Below, piece after piece: positions 13,372 to 26,400 of a stretch of DNA of 64,000 bases. Numbering within the stretch: position 1 is the first letter of the stretch; each line of letters opens with the position of its first letter. Source of the DNA: Microthyrium microscopicum (Eukaryota > Ascomycota > Dothideomycetes > Microthyriales > Microthyriaceae); assembly GCA_010405405.1 (NCBI GenBank), contig MU004245.1, positions 9,256 to 73,255 of the forward strand. The letters run 5' to 3'. The notes beneath the pieces are model-generated. The model did not search any database. It had not been told where the DNA came from and saw only the letters and a list, made by a program, of their open reading frames with translations. A program made the translations under genes and the position numbers.

Positions 13372-14906
13372 ATTAGCTAATCTTAAAGTTTTTAAGTAGA
13401 CTAGTAACGTAATGCTATAGTTTAATTAATTACTAATATAGTATATAGTTATTTAAAGAATTAATCTTTTTTTATAAACTTAATATATTAATCTAGATAC
13501 TTACTATTAGATATTAATATATAGTATTTTTAAAGAGTAATAGAATTATTAGGATTATTCTAAAGAACTATTAATATCTACTTTCTTGCCTTTAGTCTTA
13601 CTTTATATAATATTTATATAAATAAAGGCTTCGTACTAGTAAGTAAGGCGACTTTACTATTAAGGTCTACTAGTTCTAAGAGTAGATAGGGTAAAAATAA
13701 TATAAGAATATTATAAGGTTCTTTTTTATATACTAGTAATTCTAGCTAGTAGCGAATATTAATAAGTAATCTTACTTTTAATATACCTTTATCTAGTAGA
13801 CTACTAATAATAGTACTAGAGGTTACTACTTCTTTACTTTTTAATTCTAGCTTTTTTATTATACTTATTAACGTAATAGGTACTATAGTTAATAGTTTAG
13901 TAATAATCTTATAAGGTTATTAGGTATTAATACTAATTTAAGTATTTTAATAAAAGAATTCCTTATCTTTATTATCTAAAGCTACTTCTAGTAATAGAGG
14001 TTACTTTTTAATAGATTTAACTACTAGAATACTCTCTTACTATAACATTAACGTAATAGTTAACTATTAATTAGTTCCTATATTTAGAATAACTAGCTTC
14101 TTAGCAAAGTAGCTATTTCTATTATAATAAGGTAAAGATGCGTAGCTTTTACTATAGTAAGGTAAAGATAAATAGCTTTAAATACTAATGCTACTACGCT
14201 TATAAGCAATATAAGAGTTACTTAATACTAGTTTAAGACTAGGAATATATAGTGCCTTACTTATAGTAGTACGTAGCTAAAAGATATAATATTTCTTAAT
14301 AATTTAGAACTAATTTAATAGATTTAATAGATACGAGTTAATAAGGAATAAGGTAAGTATATTTTATAGTTAGTAGAGGGTAAGTAATATAAATGCTTCT
14401 ACGAATCTAAGAAGAATACTATAGAATAAAGCTTAGGCCTCTAAGTAGTCTTTATTTTAGTAAATAGTACTAAATTTATATTACTCTAGTTAGTATTTAT
14501 AAATTTGCTAATACCTTTAATAATACTAATCTTAATTAAGGATAGTATTACTAAATACTAATTAGTTAGATCTATAGTATAACTATAGTAATTATAATAG
14601 AATTACTAAACGCCTCTATATATTTATTAATAATGCGTAAAATATATATAGAGCGTAAATTTAATATAGAGGTACTTAGATTATATAAGGAGCTAATAGG
14701 TACGATAGGGTAAGTAGAAAGTAGCTAGTATTATAGGATCTAAATATAGAGAGAAGAAATCTAGGAATATAGCTATAGATGTAAAGATATAGAGCCTAGA
14801 GGATTCTTAGACATACTAACTCTAAATAGGATAAAGAGATCTTATCTATAAGATTAGATCTCTATATCTAAACACTATAACACTAAACCTATAAGGATTC
14901 CTTATA
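13372..14906 (-). mobile_element. Ty3/Gypsy fragment B, 5' LTR and gag start (fossil)
   Basis: Minus-strand continuation of 4808-5707 on the other side of element A. It contains the 5' LTR (14684-14906) and the leader/gag start and matches about 37,922-39,420 of element C, so B and C belong to one family. About 2.4 kb of B survives in total, all from its 5' end. Many breaks. Confidence 0.85.
14684..14906 (-). repeat. Inverted 5' LTR of fragment B
   Basis: 223 bp, the same length as both LTRs of element C and recognisably the same sequence in reverse complement (TATAAGGA- and TCCTTATA-type ends). Confidence 0.88.
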
Positions 14907-14985
14907 CTCTCTCTTTAGATTCTTTGTATTAGTTTTCTTAAATTACATCTACTATTAGCTTATACCCTTACGCCTATAGGTCCCT
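14907..14985. other. Short unassigned junction
   Basis: About 80 bases between the LTR of fragment B and the LINE fragment, starting with a CT repeat. No feature is recognised. It marks a rearrangement or insertion junction. Confidence 0.4.
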
Positions 14986-17935
14986 AATACTAGTAGTCTA
15001 TCTAAGTACTAATAAATATAAGTCTTTCTTTAGTCTACTAGTTTTAGCTTTTATTTATTTATTTATTCTTTATAAGCTTTAATTCTTATAATATTTATAA
15101 TCTTTTATAATTTCTTTTATAAAAATCTATTAGAATACTACTTTATTCTAGTATAGAGATTTTTTTAGCTAAATTATAATTAACTTATATATATACTTAT
15201 TCTAATTAGTCTTTATTTAGAAATATCTTTATTTTATATAGTACTTCTCTTATATTAATAAAGTAATTATAAGTAACTATTTATATAAAGCTTACTTTAA
15301 AAGTTTTATTTTTAGATAATAAATCTTTAGTACTTTTATTATTACTCTATATAGAGTTTCTATTAGTATATTTTTAGTATCTTATAAGCTATTATTTATA
15401 TATTTAATAAATTATTTTATATCTAGTTTTTATATATTATATTATACTTTTAATATATACTTCTCTTATTCTAAGGTTAGCTAGATTAGTACTAGAATAT
15501 AATCTTCTATTAGTACCTAAGTATTAATTAAGTTATAGAACTTTAATCTTTCTTAAAAAAACTAAAATAGGAATATAAAGTTAATTACTATTTTTACTAT
15601 TCTTACTTTCCTTTTTTTATATAATCTATAAGTTAGTTCTTTTTTTAGTATATATAAATAGAGCCTTTACTTAATTATATTATAAGATAAGGTATTTACT
15701 TAAAGTTTAGTAATTAATACTATACTTTCTTATTAATAATAATAGTAGTTAAAGTTTTATATTAATAAGATTTTTCTTTTTACTTTATTAATTACTTTTA
15801 TTAATATTAAGTATTTAATAATATAATTATAGTTACTTACTATTAGGCTTTTATTATATATATTAATAATTATTAATATTATATACCTATACTAAAAGCG
15901 TAGTATTAAAATAAATTAGTTATAATATTTTACTTATTAATCCTTTATATTAAGTATCTTATTTATTATAAAGTATACTCTTAATTAATTATCCTAGTTA
16001 TATATTAGTATATAATTAGAAAAATAGTATATTTTCTTTAACTTTATAATTTCTTTAAGATCTTAAATTACTATAATTAGTTACTTAGTATTATTTAGTA
16101 TATTAAAGAATAACTTTACTTTCCTTCTATTTAACTTTTTATAATTATATTATATAATATTAATACTATTTATTTAAGTCTATTATTTAGATTTTATTTA
16201 TTTTATTACTAAAAATTAACTTAGAGTTATTTATAGTTTATCTTACTTTTTTATAGTTATTCTCTTATTAGTCTTTTAAAATATTATCTTTTATAGTTTA
16301 TAAGCTATTATTACTTTTATTAAAGTTAAATATACTTATAGTTAATCTCTAAGTATCTTAAACTAAATTATTATATACTTTATTTTTTACTTTTTATAAT
16401 ATTAATAGTCTTTTAAAATTCTTAGTTTCTACTTTTCTTTTCTTTATACTATTTACTATAATATATTTATTACTATTTATAAACTAAATTAGTATAGTTT
16501 AAGTAAGTATTATAGCTCTTATTTATTTTATATATTTTTTATTTACTACTTAGAATCTTTTTATACTCTTAAAATAGATTTAGTATACTTTATATATATT
16601 CTTTTACTATATATAGTATTTTTAGCTTTACTTTTTCTTTTTCTTTTTTTTTTTCTTATTATCTTTATAGTTAAAGTATTAAACTAAGTTTATTTTAATA
16701 TAATTTCTAGTATTATAATTATCTATATATTTACTATAGTTTAGTTTATACTAAGTATAAGCTATTTATATATAGCTTTAAACTTAATAATAAAAGTACT
16801 ATTTAATAATATATTTTAGTTTATATAATTTAATAAAGAGCTTCTTTACTTTAATAATAAACTTCTTTTAAATAACTTTATTTCTTATTACTATTATTAA
16901 GTAGTATAATATAAATAATCCTTTAGTATATATTTTTTTATACTTTTTTAATTCTTTTTTTATTTATTTATACTCTATACTTTTATAAAGCTATTAGACT
17001 ATTTTTATTTTTAGATATTTAAACTTTATCTTATTCCTATTAATTAGTTCTTTAATTAGTTTACTATTATTTATATTCTTATTATAAATTACGTCTAGTT
17101 TAAATAGAGTTTCTAAGATCTTTATTAAATAGTTTTATTATAAAACTTAAACTTTATTTAAGCCTATCTAGTATAGCCTATTTTAGATATAGTCCTTATT
17201 TAATTATATATTAACTAAAACGTTAATATTTCTATTAAATAGCGGCCTAATAGCTATTACTTAAAGAATAGTTTCCTTAATCCTTTTAAATAGCTTTACT
17301 TTATTTTATTTATCTTTCTCTAATATATTTTTAACTACTTTTATAATATTAATTTAGACTATTAAGCTTATAAAGAGAGCCTTTTAGTTAAGGATTAGTA
17401 GATTAAATCTTTTTATAACTTTTATTTAGAAGTTAGAGATTATTTTAATTTTAATAATTTACTTTATAATTATATTAAGTTTTTAGTTAAGACGTGCTTT
17501 AAGGCGCATTAATAAAGAAGCTTTATTTATAGTTAGAGCTAAGTAAAATACTAGTTTCTTAATATAATCTTATATTATAATAAAGAACGTATAGTATTAT
17601 ATAAAATTAGTTATTAGTTAATTAAGAAATAATTATATTAGATTCTTTTCTTTAAATATAAGTTTTTTTAATAGTACTTTAATTCCTCTTTATACTTTTA
17701 TAAGTAATAGTTTTAGATTATTTTTTTATTTCTATATTACTATATTTTTAATATAGGTAGCCTCTATAGTAATAATAGCTATTTACTATAAATCTTTATT
17801 TATCTCTATAATAGTAGCTATTACTTACGTCTAGTTAAAAGTTATACTATTATAATAGTCTTAATAAGATAAATCTAATAATAATAACTTTATAAAATAA
17901 TTCTAAGAAATTAATCTTTTAGTACAATAATACTT
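14986..17935 (-). mobile_element. LINE fragment, 5' part only
   Basis: On the minus strand this matches ~33,970-36,912 of the larger LINE over nearly the same length (~2.95 kb), from the element's 5' end through the ORF1 region into the presumed endonuclease region. The reverse transcriptase and RNase H part is missing. Loss of the 3' part is not what ordinary 5' truncation gives, so a later deletion or rearrangement is likely. Heavily RIP-mutated. Confidence 0.7.
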
Positions 17936-19143
17936 TATTTATATTAAATATAAGTTATTTATATATAGCTTTAAACTTAGTAATATAAGTACTACTTAGT
18001 AATATATTTTAAGTTATATAATTTAATAAAGAGCTTTTTTATTTTAATAATAAATTTCTTTTAAATAATTTTATTCTTTATTATTATTATTAAATAGAAT
18101 AGTATAAATAATTTCTTAGTATATATTTTCTCTTACTTTTTTAGTTCTTTTTTTACTTATTTATACTCTATACTTTTATAAAACTATTAAACTATTCTTA
18201 TTTTTAGATATTTAAATCTTATTTTATTTCTATTAACTAATTCTTTAATTAGTTTATTATTATTTATATTTTTATTATAGGCTACGTCTAGTTTAAATAA
18301 AGCTTTTAAGATTTCTATTAAATAGTCTTATTATAGAACTTAAATCTTATTTAAGCTTATTTAGTATAGCTTATTTTAAATATAGTTCTTATTTAATTAT
18401 ATATTAATTATAATATTAATATTCTTATTAAGTAGTAGCTTAATAGTTATTACCTAAGAAATAGTTTCCTTAATTTTTTTAAATAGCTTTATTTTTTTTT
18501 ATTTATTTTTTTTTAATATATTTTTAGTTACTCTTATAATTAATTATATTTATAGTATTAATTTAAACTATTAGGCTTATAAAGGAAGCTTAGTAGTTAA
18601 GGATTAGTAAGTTAGGTTCTTTTATAATCTTTACTTAGAAGTTAGAAGTTATTTAAATTTTAGTAATTTATTTTATAATTATATTAAGTTTTTAGTTAAA
18701 ACGTACTTTAAGATATATTAGTAAAAGAGCCTTATTTATAATTAAAGCTAGGTAGAATATAAGGTTCTTAATGTAGTTTTATATTATAATAAAGAATATA
18801 TAGTATTATATAAAATTAGCTATTAGGTAGTTAAGAAATAGTTATATTAGATTTTTTTCTTTAAATATAAGTCCTTTTAATAGTACTTTAATTTCTTTCT
18901 ATACTCTTATAAGTAGTAATTTTAAGTTATTTTTTTATTCTTATACTACTATATTTTTAATATAGGTAGCCTTTATAATAATAATAACTATCTACTATAA
19001 ATCTTTATTTATTTTTATAGTACTAGCTATTACTTATATTTAGTTAAAAGTTATACTATTATAATAGTTTTAATAAAATAAATTTAATAATAATAGTTTT
19101 ATAAAATAATTCTAAGAAATTAATCTTTTAGTATAATAATACT
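17936..19143 (-). mobile_element. LINE 5'-end duplicate (~1.2 kb)
   Basis: A second, same-orientation copy of the LINE 5' end. GCTATTTATATATAGC-type sequence at 16,761 recurs at 17,954, an offset of 1,193 bases, and both copies end with the same GTA(C/T)AATAATACTTT. It is either a tandem duplication or a separate truncated copy. Confidence 0.65.
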
Positions 19144-19149
19144 TTTTAT

Positions 19150-19700
19150 ATAGTATTAGAATAAATAATATAAGTTATATTAATAAAGTTATAGAAAACC
19201 TAGTTAATATATATTTAGAAAGTAATAAAAATATTAGTAAGTTTAAAAAGTATTACTTAGTACTTAAAGAACTTATATTTAATTTAGAATACTATTTTCT
19301 ACTTATTACTAGTATAAATATAAATATAATAGTATACTTTATAAAGATTTAAGCTTATAAAAATCTTAGCTCTTAATAATTAATTTAATAACTTTTTAAT
19401 TAGTTATAAAGTATAGTAATTCTTAATTATAATATTATTTAAGTCTTTATAGTCTATATATAAATATAAAATACTATTTTTCTTTTTTAATAAAAATAAT
19501 TAAAGCTTTAATAGAAAACTAAGATTTATAAATAAACTTTTTCTTAAGGTTTTTCTTAAAATATTTATATAGAATAACTAATTCTACTTTTAATAAGCTA
19601 TAAATAGGTTTATAAAATATACTTATATCTAGTTTAAAGTTAATAGCTAGGTTTTATAAACTATATTTTATTAAATCTTATACTTTATTCTTATTAAAAG
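19150..19700 (-). mobile_element. Ty3/Gypsy fragment F, reverse transcriptase part (fossil)
   Basis: The minus strand shows a degraded Gypsy reverse transcriptase. It has the conserved start of the domain and the region around the LPL/AK-F-LDL motifs, in the order expected. It stops at ~19,145 against the LINE copy, so RNase H and integrase are missing. Element D is inserted in it (target AAAAG), and the upstream part continues at 28,460. Many breaks. Confidence 0.65.
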
Positions 19701-19862
19701 TGTTAGGAGTTAAACTCCCTAAAGCTATACCCATTCGGGCTACCCCTATTATATATAAATACCTTAACTAAAGAGTCTCTTAACTCTTCTTTCTCTCTAA
19801 GTTACCTTCCTATTTAGTAGGCTTATAATATAACTTATCTCTTTATTATTTAACTTATAATA
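19701..19862 (+). repeat. 5' LTR of element D
   Basis: 162 bp, starting TGTTAGGAG and ending TATAATA. Same length as the 3' copy. It keeps CpA/TpG more than its flanks. Confidence 0.85.
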
Positions 19863-20384
19863 TTAAGTAACTTTAAAACTAACCCCTCTTTTTACTTATT
19901 CTCTCTTTATCTATTAATAAATAGCTAGAATAGTAGACTAAGATCCCTCTTACTTAATAATTACTAGACAAGATAGAGAAACGTCTTCTAAGGGCTTTAC
20001 TTACAAAAACGTAAAAGCATACTTTATATATATTAACTAATAATAGATAGAGCTATAGAGACATCTAAATGTATCTTAGGAGGTAACTAATAATAGCTTG
20101 TAATAAGTAATAAATAGTATTTTACTACTTAGCAATACGCTAGGTTTATTTATCTTATAATTATATATAGCTACTACTAATTATAAATAAGCTCTTAAGT
20201 AGCTAAATACTTTAAATAGCGAAATTTATATATAATTAAATAAGAATACATAATAGATTATAGTAGTTTATACTAAACTCTAAGCCTAAGTTAATAACTA
20301 GAATAAATAACTTACTAATATCTATATTAGTAGTAAAATCCTTACGTAGTAAGTAAATAATACTATCTATAATATATTATTCTA

Positions 20385-20482
20385 GGGGAGTAGTATAGTA
20401 ATAGTACTTACAATCTTGTAGTAGGCCCTACCTACTTAAGATCCGTAGGGCACGGGTTTAATTCCTATCTTCTCTACTACCC
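20385..20482 (+). repeat. tRNA-like structured segment in leader of element D
   Basis: GGGGAGTAG (20385-20393) pairs with CTACTACCC (20474-20482) apart from one mismatch. An A-box-like TAGTATAGTAATAGTACT follows. GCCCTAC (20425-20431) and GTAGGGC (20445-20451) form a perfect 7-bp stem, and a B-box-like GGTTTAATTCC lies at 20455-20465. At 98 nt it is longer than a simple tRNA, so it would need an intron or long variable arm. It is most likely a tRNA relic or a SINE head inserted in the leader. I do not call it a working tRNA. Confidence 0.5.
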
Positions 20483-23400
20483 TAAAAAGGTAATCGTTAC
20501 TCGCTTTTAAAGCTATATTTACCCTTTTTTAGGAAAGGTTATCCTTCCTTTTTTAGTAGATATAGAGAATAAGCTATAGCTTTTTTTAATACGTTATAAA
20601 AAGTATAAATTTTTATATTATATAACTACTATATATAGCTATAAGATTATCCTTATTAAAGCCTTACTAACTAATAATAAACTAGCGTTAAATTATATAA
20701 TTAAAAACTAGCTACGCAAAGTTATACTAAAAATAAGCTATAATACTACTAAAGCGTAATAAAATTAGTATACTAAGATAACTCTTTTATAGCTCTTAGT
20801 AACTAGATTAAAGGATTAGCCCTAGCTTAGTAAGCTTAAAATCTAGCTACGTAAAGTAAAATTAGACTAAATAATATAGTAGTAAATTATAATATCTAAG
20901 GATACTATAGCTTAGTAAGTATAGTACCTATAGGTTAGTATAAATAATGCTATAAGATAAGTTAGTAAACTTAGGAAAGATAACCTAGAATACGCTAAGC
21001 TAAAGAACTCTAGATCTTAGCTTAAAAGTAAAGCATAGCGTAGCGAATAGTTTTTAATAGACTAATAACGCTACCTTAGATTTAGTATTAAATAGTAAGA
21101 ATAGAAGAATCTAATATAATAATAAAGAAGGAATCTTAGCCCTTTAAGGAATAATAATATTAGCAACTTTAAGAACTTAAAGTAGTAGACTAAACAAAAG
21201 AATAATAACTTATAATAAAACTAGCTTAGAGAAGTACTAATAAGCTAAATACTTCCTAGAATTTAGCTTTCTAACTTACTAAAGCTTTTATAGCTTAGGG
21301 AGCTAATAAGGTTTAGTAGAGTATAATATTAGCCTTAGTATAGATTAGTATATAGAATATAATAGTAGGGTTTTCCTTTATATAGTTAGCGCCTTAGTTT
21401 GCTAAATATATAAAGGTTAGCTAAAGCTAGACTAGGCCTTAGGCCTAGAGTAAGCTAGCTTAGCTAGATTTAGGTAGATTAGCTAATTAGATAAGGGTTT
21501 TTACTTATTTATTAAGAGTAGCGTCTATATAGCCTATTAGCGTAGCTAAAAGATAATAAATAAGATTTAATAATAATATATTATTCTAATAATAATAATA
21601 AGAATAAAAATAACTTTAGAAGGAATCTATAATGCCTAGTATAACTTTTTCTTTAATACTAGCTATACCCTTTATTAAGAAAACCTTTAATTATAGCTAC
21701 TACCCTTCTCTAATTCTAAGAGCTAATCCTCCTTAGACTCTAATTATAATAGCTAGACTAATAAGCTCTTCTCTACTTTCTTTAATAAATCCTTTAGCTA
21801 CTTAGTATAAACTACTTTAACTACTACTATAAAACCTCTAACTAGCTCTTCTAAATTTAGAATAATATTCTTATAAGAATTTAATTCTCTACCTTAACTT
21901 TTACTAAATAATTAAAGTAAAATTATATATTAATAAATAGATTTATATAGATAATTATGCTTAAATTTATTAAATATTTAGCTAGCTAACTAAAGACGCT
22001 ACTTAATAAGTCCTCTTCTAAATCTAGAATCCTACTAGCTATAGTATTATAAGTTTTAGTAAATTTATAAAATAGATAAACCTTCTCTTCTATAATTTAT
22101 ATAAAAAAATAAGAACTTTAGTAAACCTCTAAGAGATTTAGTAAAGAAGTAAAAAATAAAGAATCTTTTAGGCTAAGTTTTAGTAGTATCTTATCTATAT
22201 TAAAGTATAATTTTAAGCTACTCTTATCTAGATATAATTCTTAGAAAACGCTATAGATTTAAGCCTTAGAATAGCTCTAATTACTTACCCTTAGCTTAAT
22301 AACTTAGATATCTTTACTTAAGAAGCTTTAGAAACCTAGGATTAAATAGTTTAAGCTTATATAAGCTATTATAGCCTAAGAAGCCTAAGTACTAAAATAA
22401 GTACTTAATAAACTTAGCTATTTAGAAATTAGGACTTAGATATAATAAAAAGCGTCTAGGTTAAAGCTAGCTAAGCTTAGTATAATTACTATAAGTAAAA
22501 TAACCTTTATTTTTACTATAGCTTAGCTAATTATAGAATTTAGGATTATAAATAAGCGCCCTAAGTATTATTTAGAAGTTAGAATTTTTTTTATAGCTAA
22601 GCTAGCTATAAATAAGAATAAGATAGAGAAAGTACTACTAAAAATAAATATCTATAAAATAATACTAGTAAATTTTAAGCTAGTGCTACTAATACTTTAG
22701 ATGCTCCTTAAAGTAGCTAGCTAATAAAGGCTACTACTACTTAGCTAAGAAATAATAATCTTTATAATAATCTATATAATATTACTAATATAGAATTAGA
22801 AAACTAGTAAGCTTAGATTAAAGATATAATACTAAGCTAGAAAATTATAAAAATATTATTTTAGAATAGTATTAGAAGTTCTTTACTTAGAATATAATTA
22901 TAAAGCTCTTTTTAATATCTTTAATAGTAAATTAACTTTCTTTATATATAAACTTTATTAATAATAGCTACTTAACCTATTTCTTTATAAGTCTTTACTT
23001 TACTTAAAGACGTAAACTTAAATATATATTATTACTTTAAGTAATTTCTATTAAAAGAATAAATAATAAGGCTAAAGAAATTTATAAAATAGTAATTATA
23101 AAGATTAATATTAAAGGCTATAAAGAAACTATTTAAGCCTTTATAATAAAAGAGACCTTAAGCTATAACGTAATCCTTAGCCTATCTTAAATAAAGAAAT
23201 AAGATATTATTCTTTATATAAAACTTAAGAAGCTAATCTTTAATAAAATAAATTATATAGTTATAAGTCTAAAGACTTCTTAAAAGAAGTATAACTATAT
23301 AATAATTAGAGCTATAATATTTAAGATACTTACTTAATAAGCTAAAAAGTAGGTAAGATAGTCTTAAGAAGGCTTAATACTAATTGTATAAGTCTTTATT

Positions 23401-26400
23401 ATAAGTCTTTATAACTTATAAAAAGCTTTTACTCTAAAGAAGTATATTAACTTTTATAGAAAGCTTCTTAAATAATATTTAAATTACCTTAATCTCTTTT
23501 AAAGAGAACTAGCTAATAAATAGCTATCTATTTAAAGCTCTTTTATAAACTATAAGATTAACTTAATTTTAGACGCTAATAAAAAAGAACCTTAGTTACC
23601 TTAGTAGATATTATACTCTATAAATTAAGATAAGTTACTAGCCCTTAGAAGAATCCTTAATAATCTATTAGAAAGTAGGTTTATTTAAGTAAATAACTTA
23701 CTTACTAAAATACTAGTTCTCTTTATTTATAAAGTAGATAGATTAATTTAGTTTTATTATAATTACTATATATTAAATAAGTTAATTATAAAGAACTATT
23801 ACTCCTTACTACTTATTTATAAGATACTAAATACTTTAAGAAAGATATAATAGTTTACTAAACTAGATATATCTTAAGTATTCTATAAAATTTAGATATA
23901 TAAGAGTAATAAATAGAAAATAACCTTTTAAATATAATATAGCTTATTTAAATAGATAGTAATACTATTTAAGTTATTAAATACTTTAAGTACCTTTTAA
24001 AGATTTATTAACTTTACTCTTTAAAATATCTTAGATAACTATGTTTTTATATACTTAGATAACGTCTTAATCTTTAGCTTAGGTACTAAGAAGTAATATA
24101 AGGCTTATATTTATAAAGTTCTTAAATAGCTATAAAAAATAGAACTCTATTTTAATATTTAGAAGTATAAATTTATAATTACTTAGATAATATACTTAAG
24201 CTATATTATTAAGACTAAATAAGGAATCTTAATAGACTTAGCTAAAGTTAAAGTAATCTAAGAATAAGAGGCTCTTAAGAATATTTATAGAATTTAAGCT
24301 TTCTTTAGCTTTACTAATTTCTATTATAAGTTTATACTAAACTTTTAAATAATTATAGAAACTTTTATTTAACTTACTTAAAAGGATATTTCCTTTTTAT
24401 TTAAAGACCTAGAGAGAGCTATATTTAAGGAGCTAAAATAGCTCTTTATTACTAACTAAATACTAGCCTTATTTAACTATAATAAAGAGATTCTTATCTA
24501 TATTAACTTCTTTAGTTACTTTTTAGGAGCTATATTAGTATAAAAGAATAAGATAAGTAAGTTTTAACTAATAGCCTATTTCTTTAAAAAGTATAACTCT
24601 ACTTAAAGTAACTACTTAATTTATAATAAAGAGATATTTATAATTATACTTACTCTAAAAGAATAAAGCTTAAAGCTATAAATAGTAAAGAAGTTTAAAA
24701 TAATATCTAATTACAAAAACCTAGAGTATTTTATAAAACTATAAAAGCTTATAAAAAAGTATATCTAATAGTCTATTAAACTTATAAAGTATAATATAAT
24801 AATTAAGTACTAATTAAGTCTATAGAATAATATAATAGATAGTCTTTCTTATTATAAATAAAATATATTCTAAAATATAACTAATAAAAAAATTTAGGTT
24901 AGAACTTTTTAACTACTTTATACTTAAGAAAATTAATTACTTAAATTACTATAAGCTTTACTTATTTATATTATTACTCTTTCTATAGTAGTTAAAGATA
25001 AATTAGTAAAGACTCTACTAGCTAATAAAACTTTAATTCTTAGCTTACTATTATTAATACTAAACGTCTCTAAACTATTAGTAACTTAGTAGAATAAAGT
25101 AATATAAGCTAATAATACTTATTAAGTAGCTTATTAGATAATTAAAGCTAGTAGATAAAAGTTTCTTCTATTAATTATAGGTATTAAGATCTTTATTTCT
25201 AATTATTTAATTAATAGTAAGAATTACCTTTACTAAAAAGGATAACTATAGATCTTAAATCTAGAATCTTTATAAATAGTAATACTATAAGTAGCTTATA
25301 TATCTTTAACTTAAAGCTATTCTAGCTATAAAGGTACTTACTAAGCTCTATAGCTATACTTCTTCTAGCCTAGAATTATAGCTAATATAAGGCGTTTTAT
25401 AAGAAATTATAGTATATATAGCTAATTAAAGATTAGTTATAAGTAGAAAAGAAGCTTCTTAAAGCCTTTACTTATCCTAAGCTAATAATAGTAAGAACTA
25501 TCTATAGATTTTATAATAGACCTCTTTTTATTAAATAAATATATAATCTTAATAGTTATTATTAATTAGCTAAGTAAAGAAGTAATCCTAATTCTTCTTA
25601 CTTAAAGAGAAACTAAAGACGTTATAGTTATTTTCTTATAATACGTCTATTCTCTTTATAATATTCTTAACGTAATTATTTATAATTATAACCTAGTATT
25701 TATAAGAAACTTCTAAATAAAGTTCTATGCGCTACTATAAATAGAGCTATAGCTATTAATTATATTTTACTTCTAAATAGATAGCTCTATAAAATAGTAA
25801 AACTTAAATATTAAAGCTAAAGTATAAATATATATAAATTATATATAATTAAACTAGTTTCTACTAATACTAGTACTTTAACTTATACTTAATTTATAAT
25901 ACTTATTTATAATAGAACTCTTATTCTTCTTTCTATCTTATAGCTTTAAAAACTCTACTTTCTTAGACTTTCCTAAGTAAGCTCTTTTATTTAAATAGAA
26001 GAATACTCTAAAAGAAAGAAAAGAAGAAGCTACTTATATAATTTTAAAAGCTATAAAATAGGCTTAAGATACTATAATCCTTACCTAAGAAAAGATATAG
26101 AAATAAGCTAATTAAATAAGGATCTAAACGCCTAAGTATAAAGTTAGTAATTAGGTTTAGCTAAACCTAAAGAATACTAAGACTAAATAAGTAAAGAAAA
26201 AGTTTAATTATTATTACTTTAAGTTCTAAGTTATAAAGGTAGTAAGCTTATATATAATTATACTAAATATGCTATAAAGAACTAAGAAATTCTATATTAA
26301 CCTACTTAGACTAGTAATAGATAACCTATTTCTAAGTTAAAATACTAATAATTCTTATCTACTACTAATCTTAGTTAAGAACTTAAATAGAGAAGAATAA

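Noticed and set aside
20385-20482. Functional tRNA gene
   Set aside because: The box sequences are RIP-altered, the length is 98 nt, and it sits in a dead retroelement. A relic is more likely.
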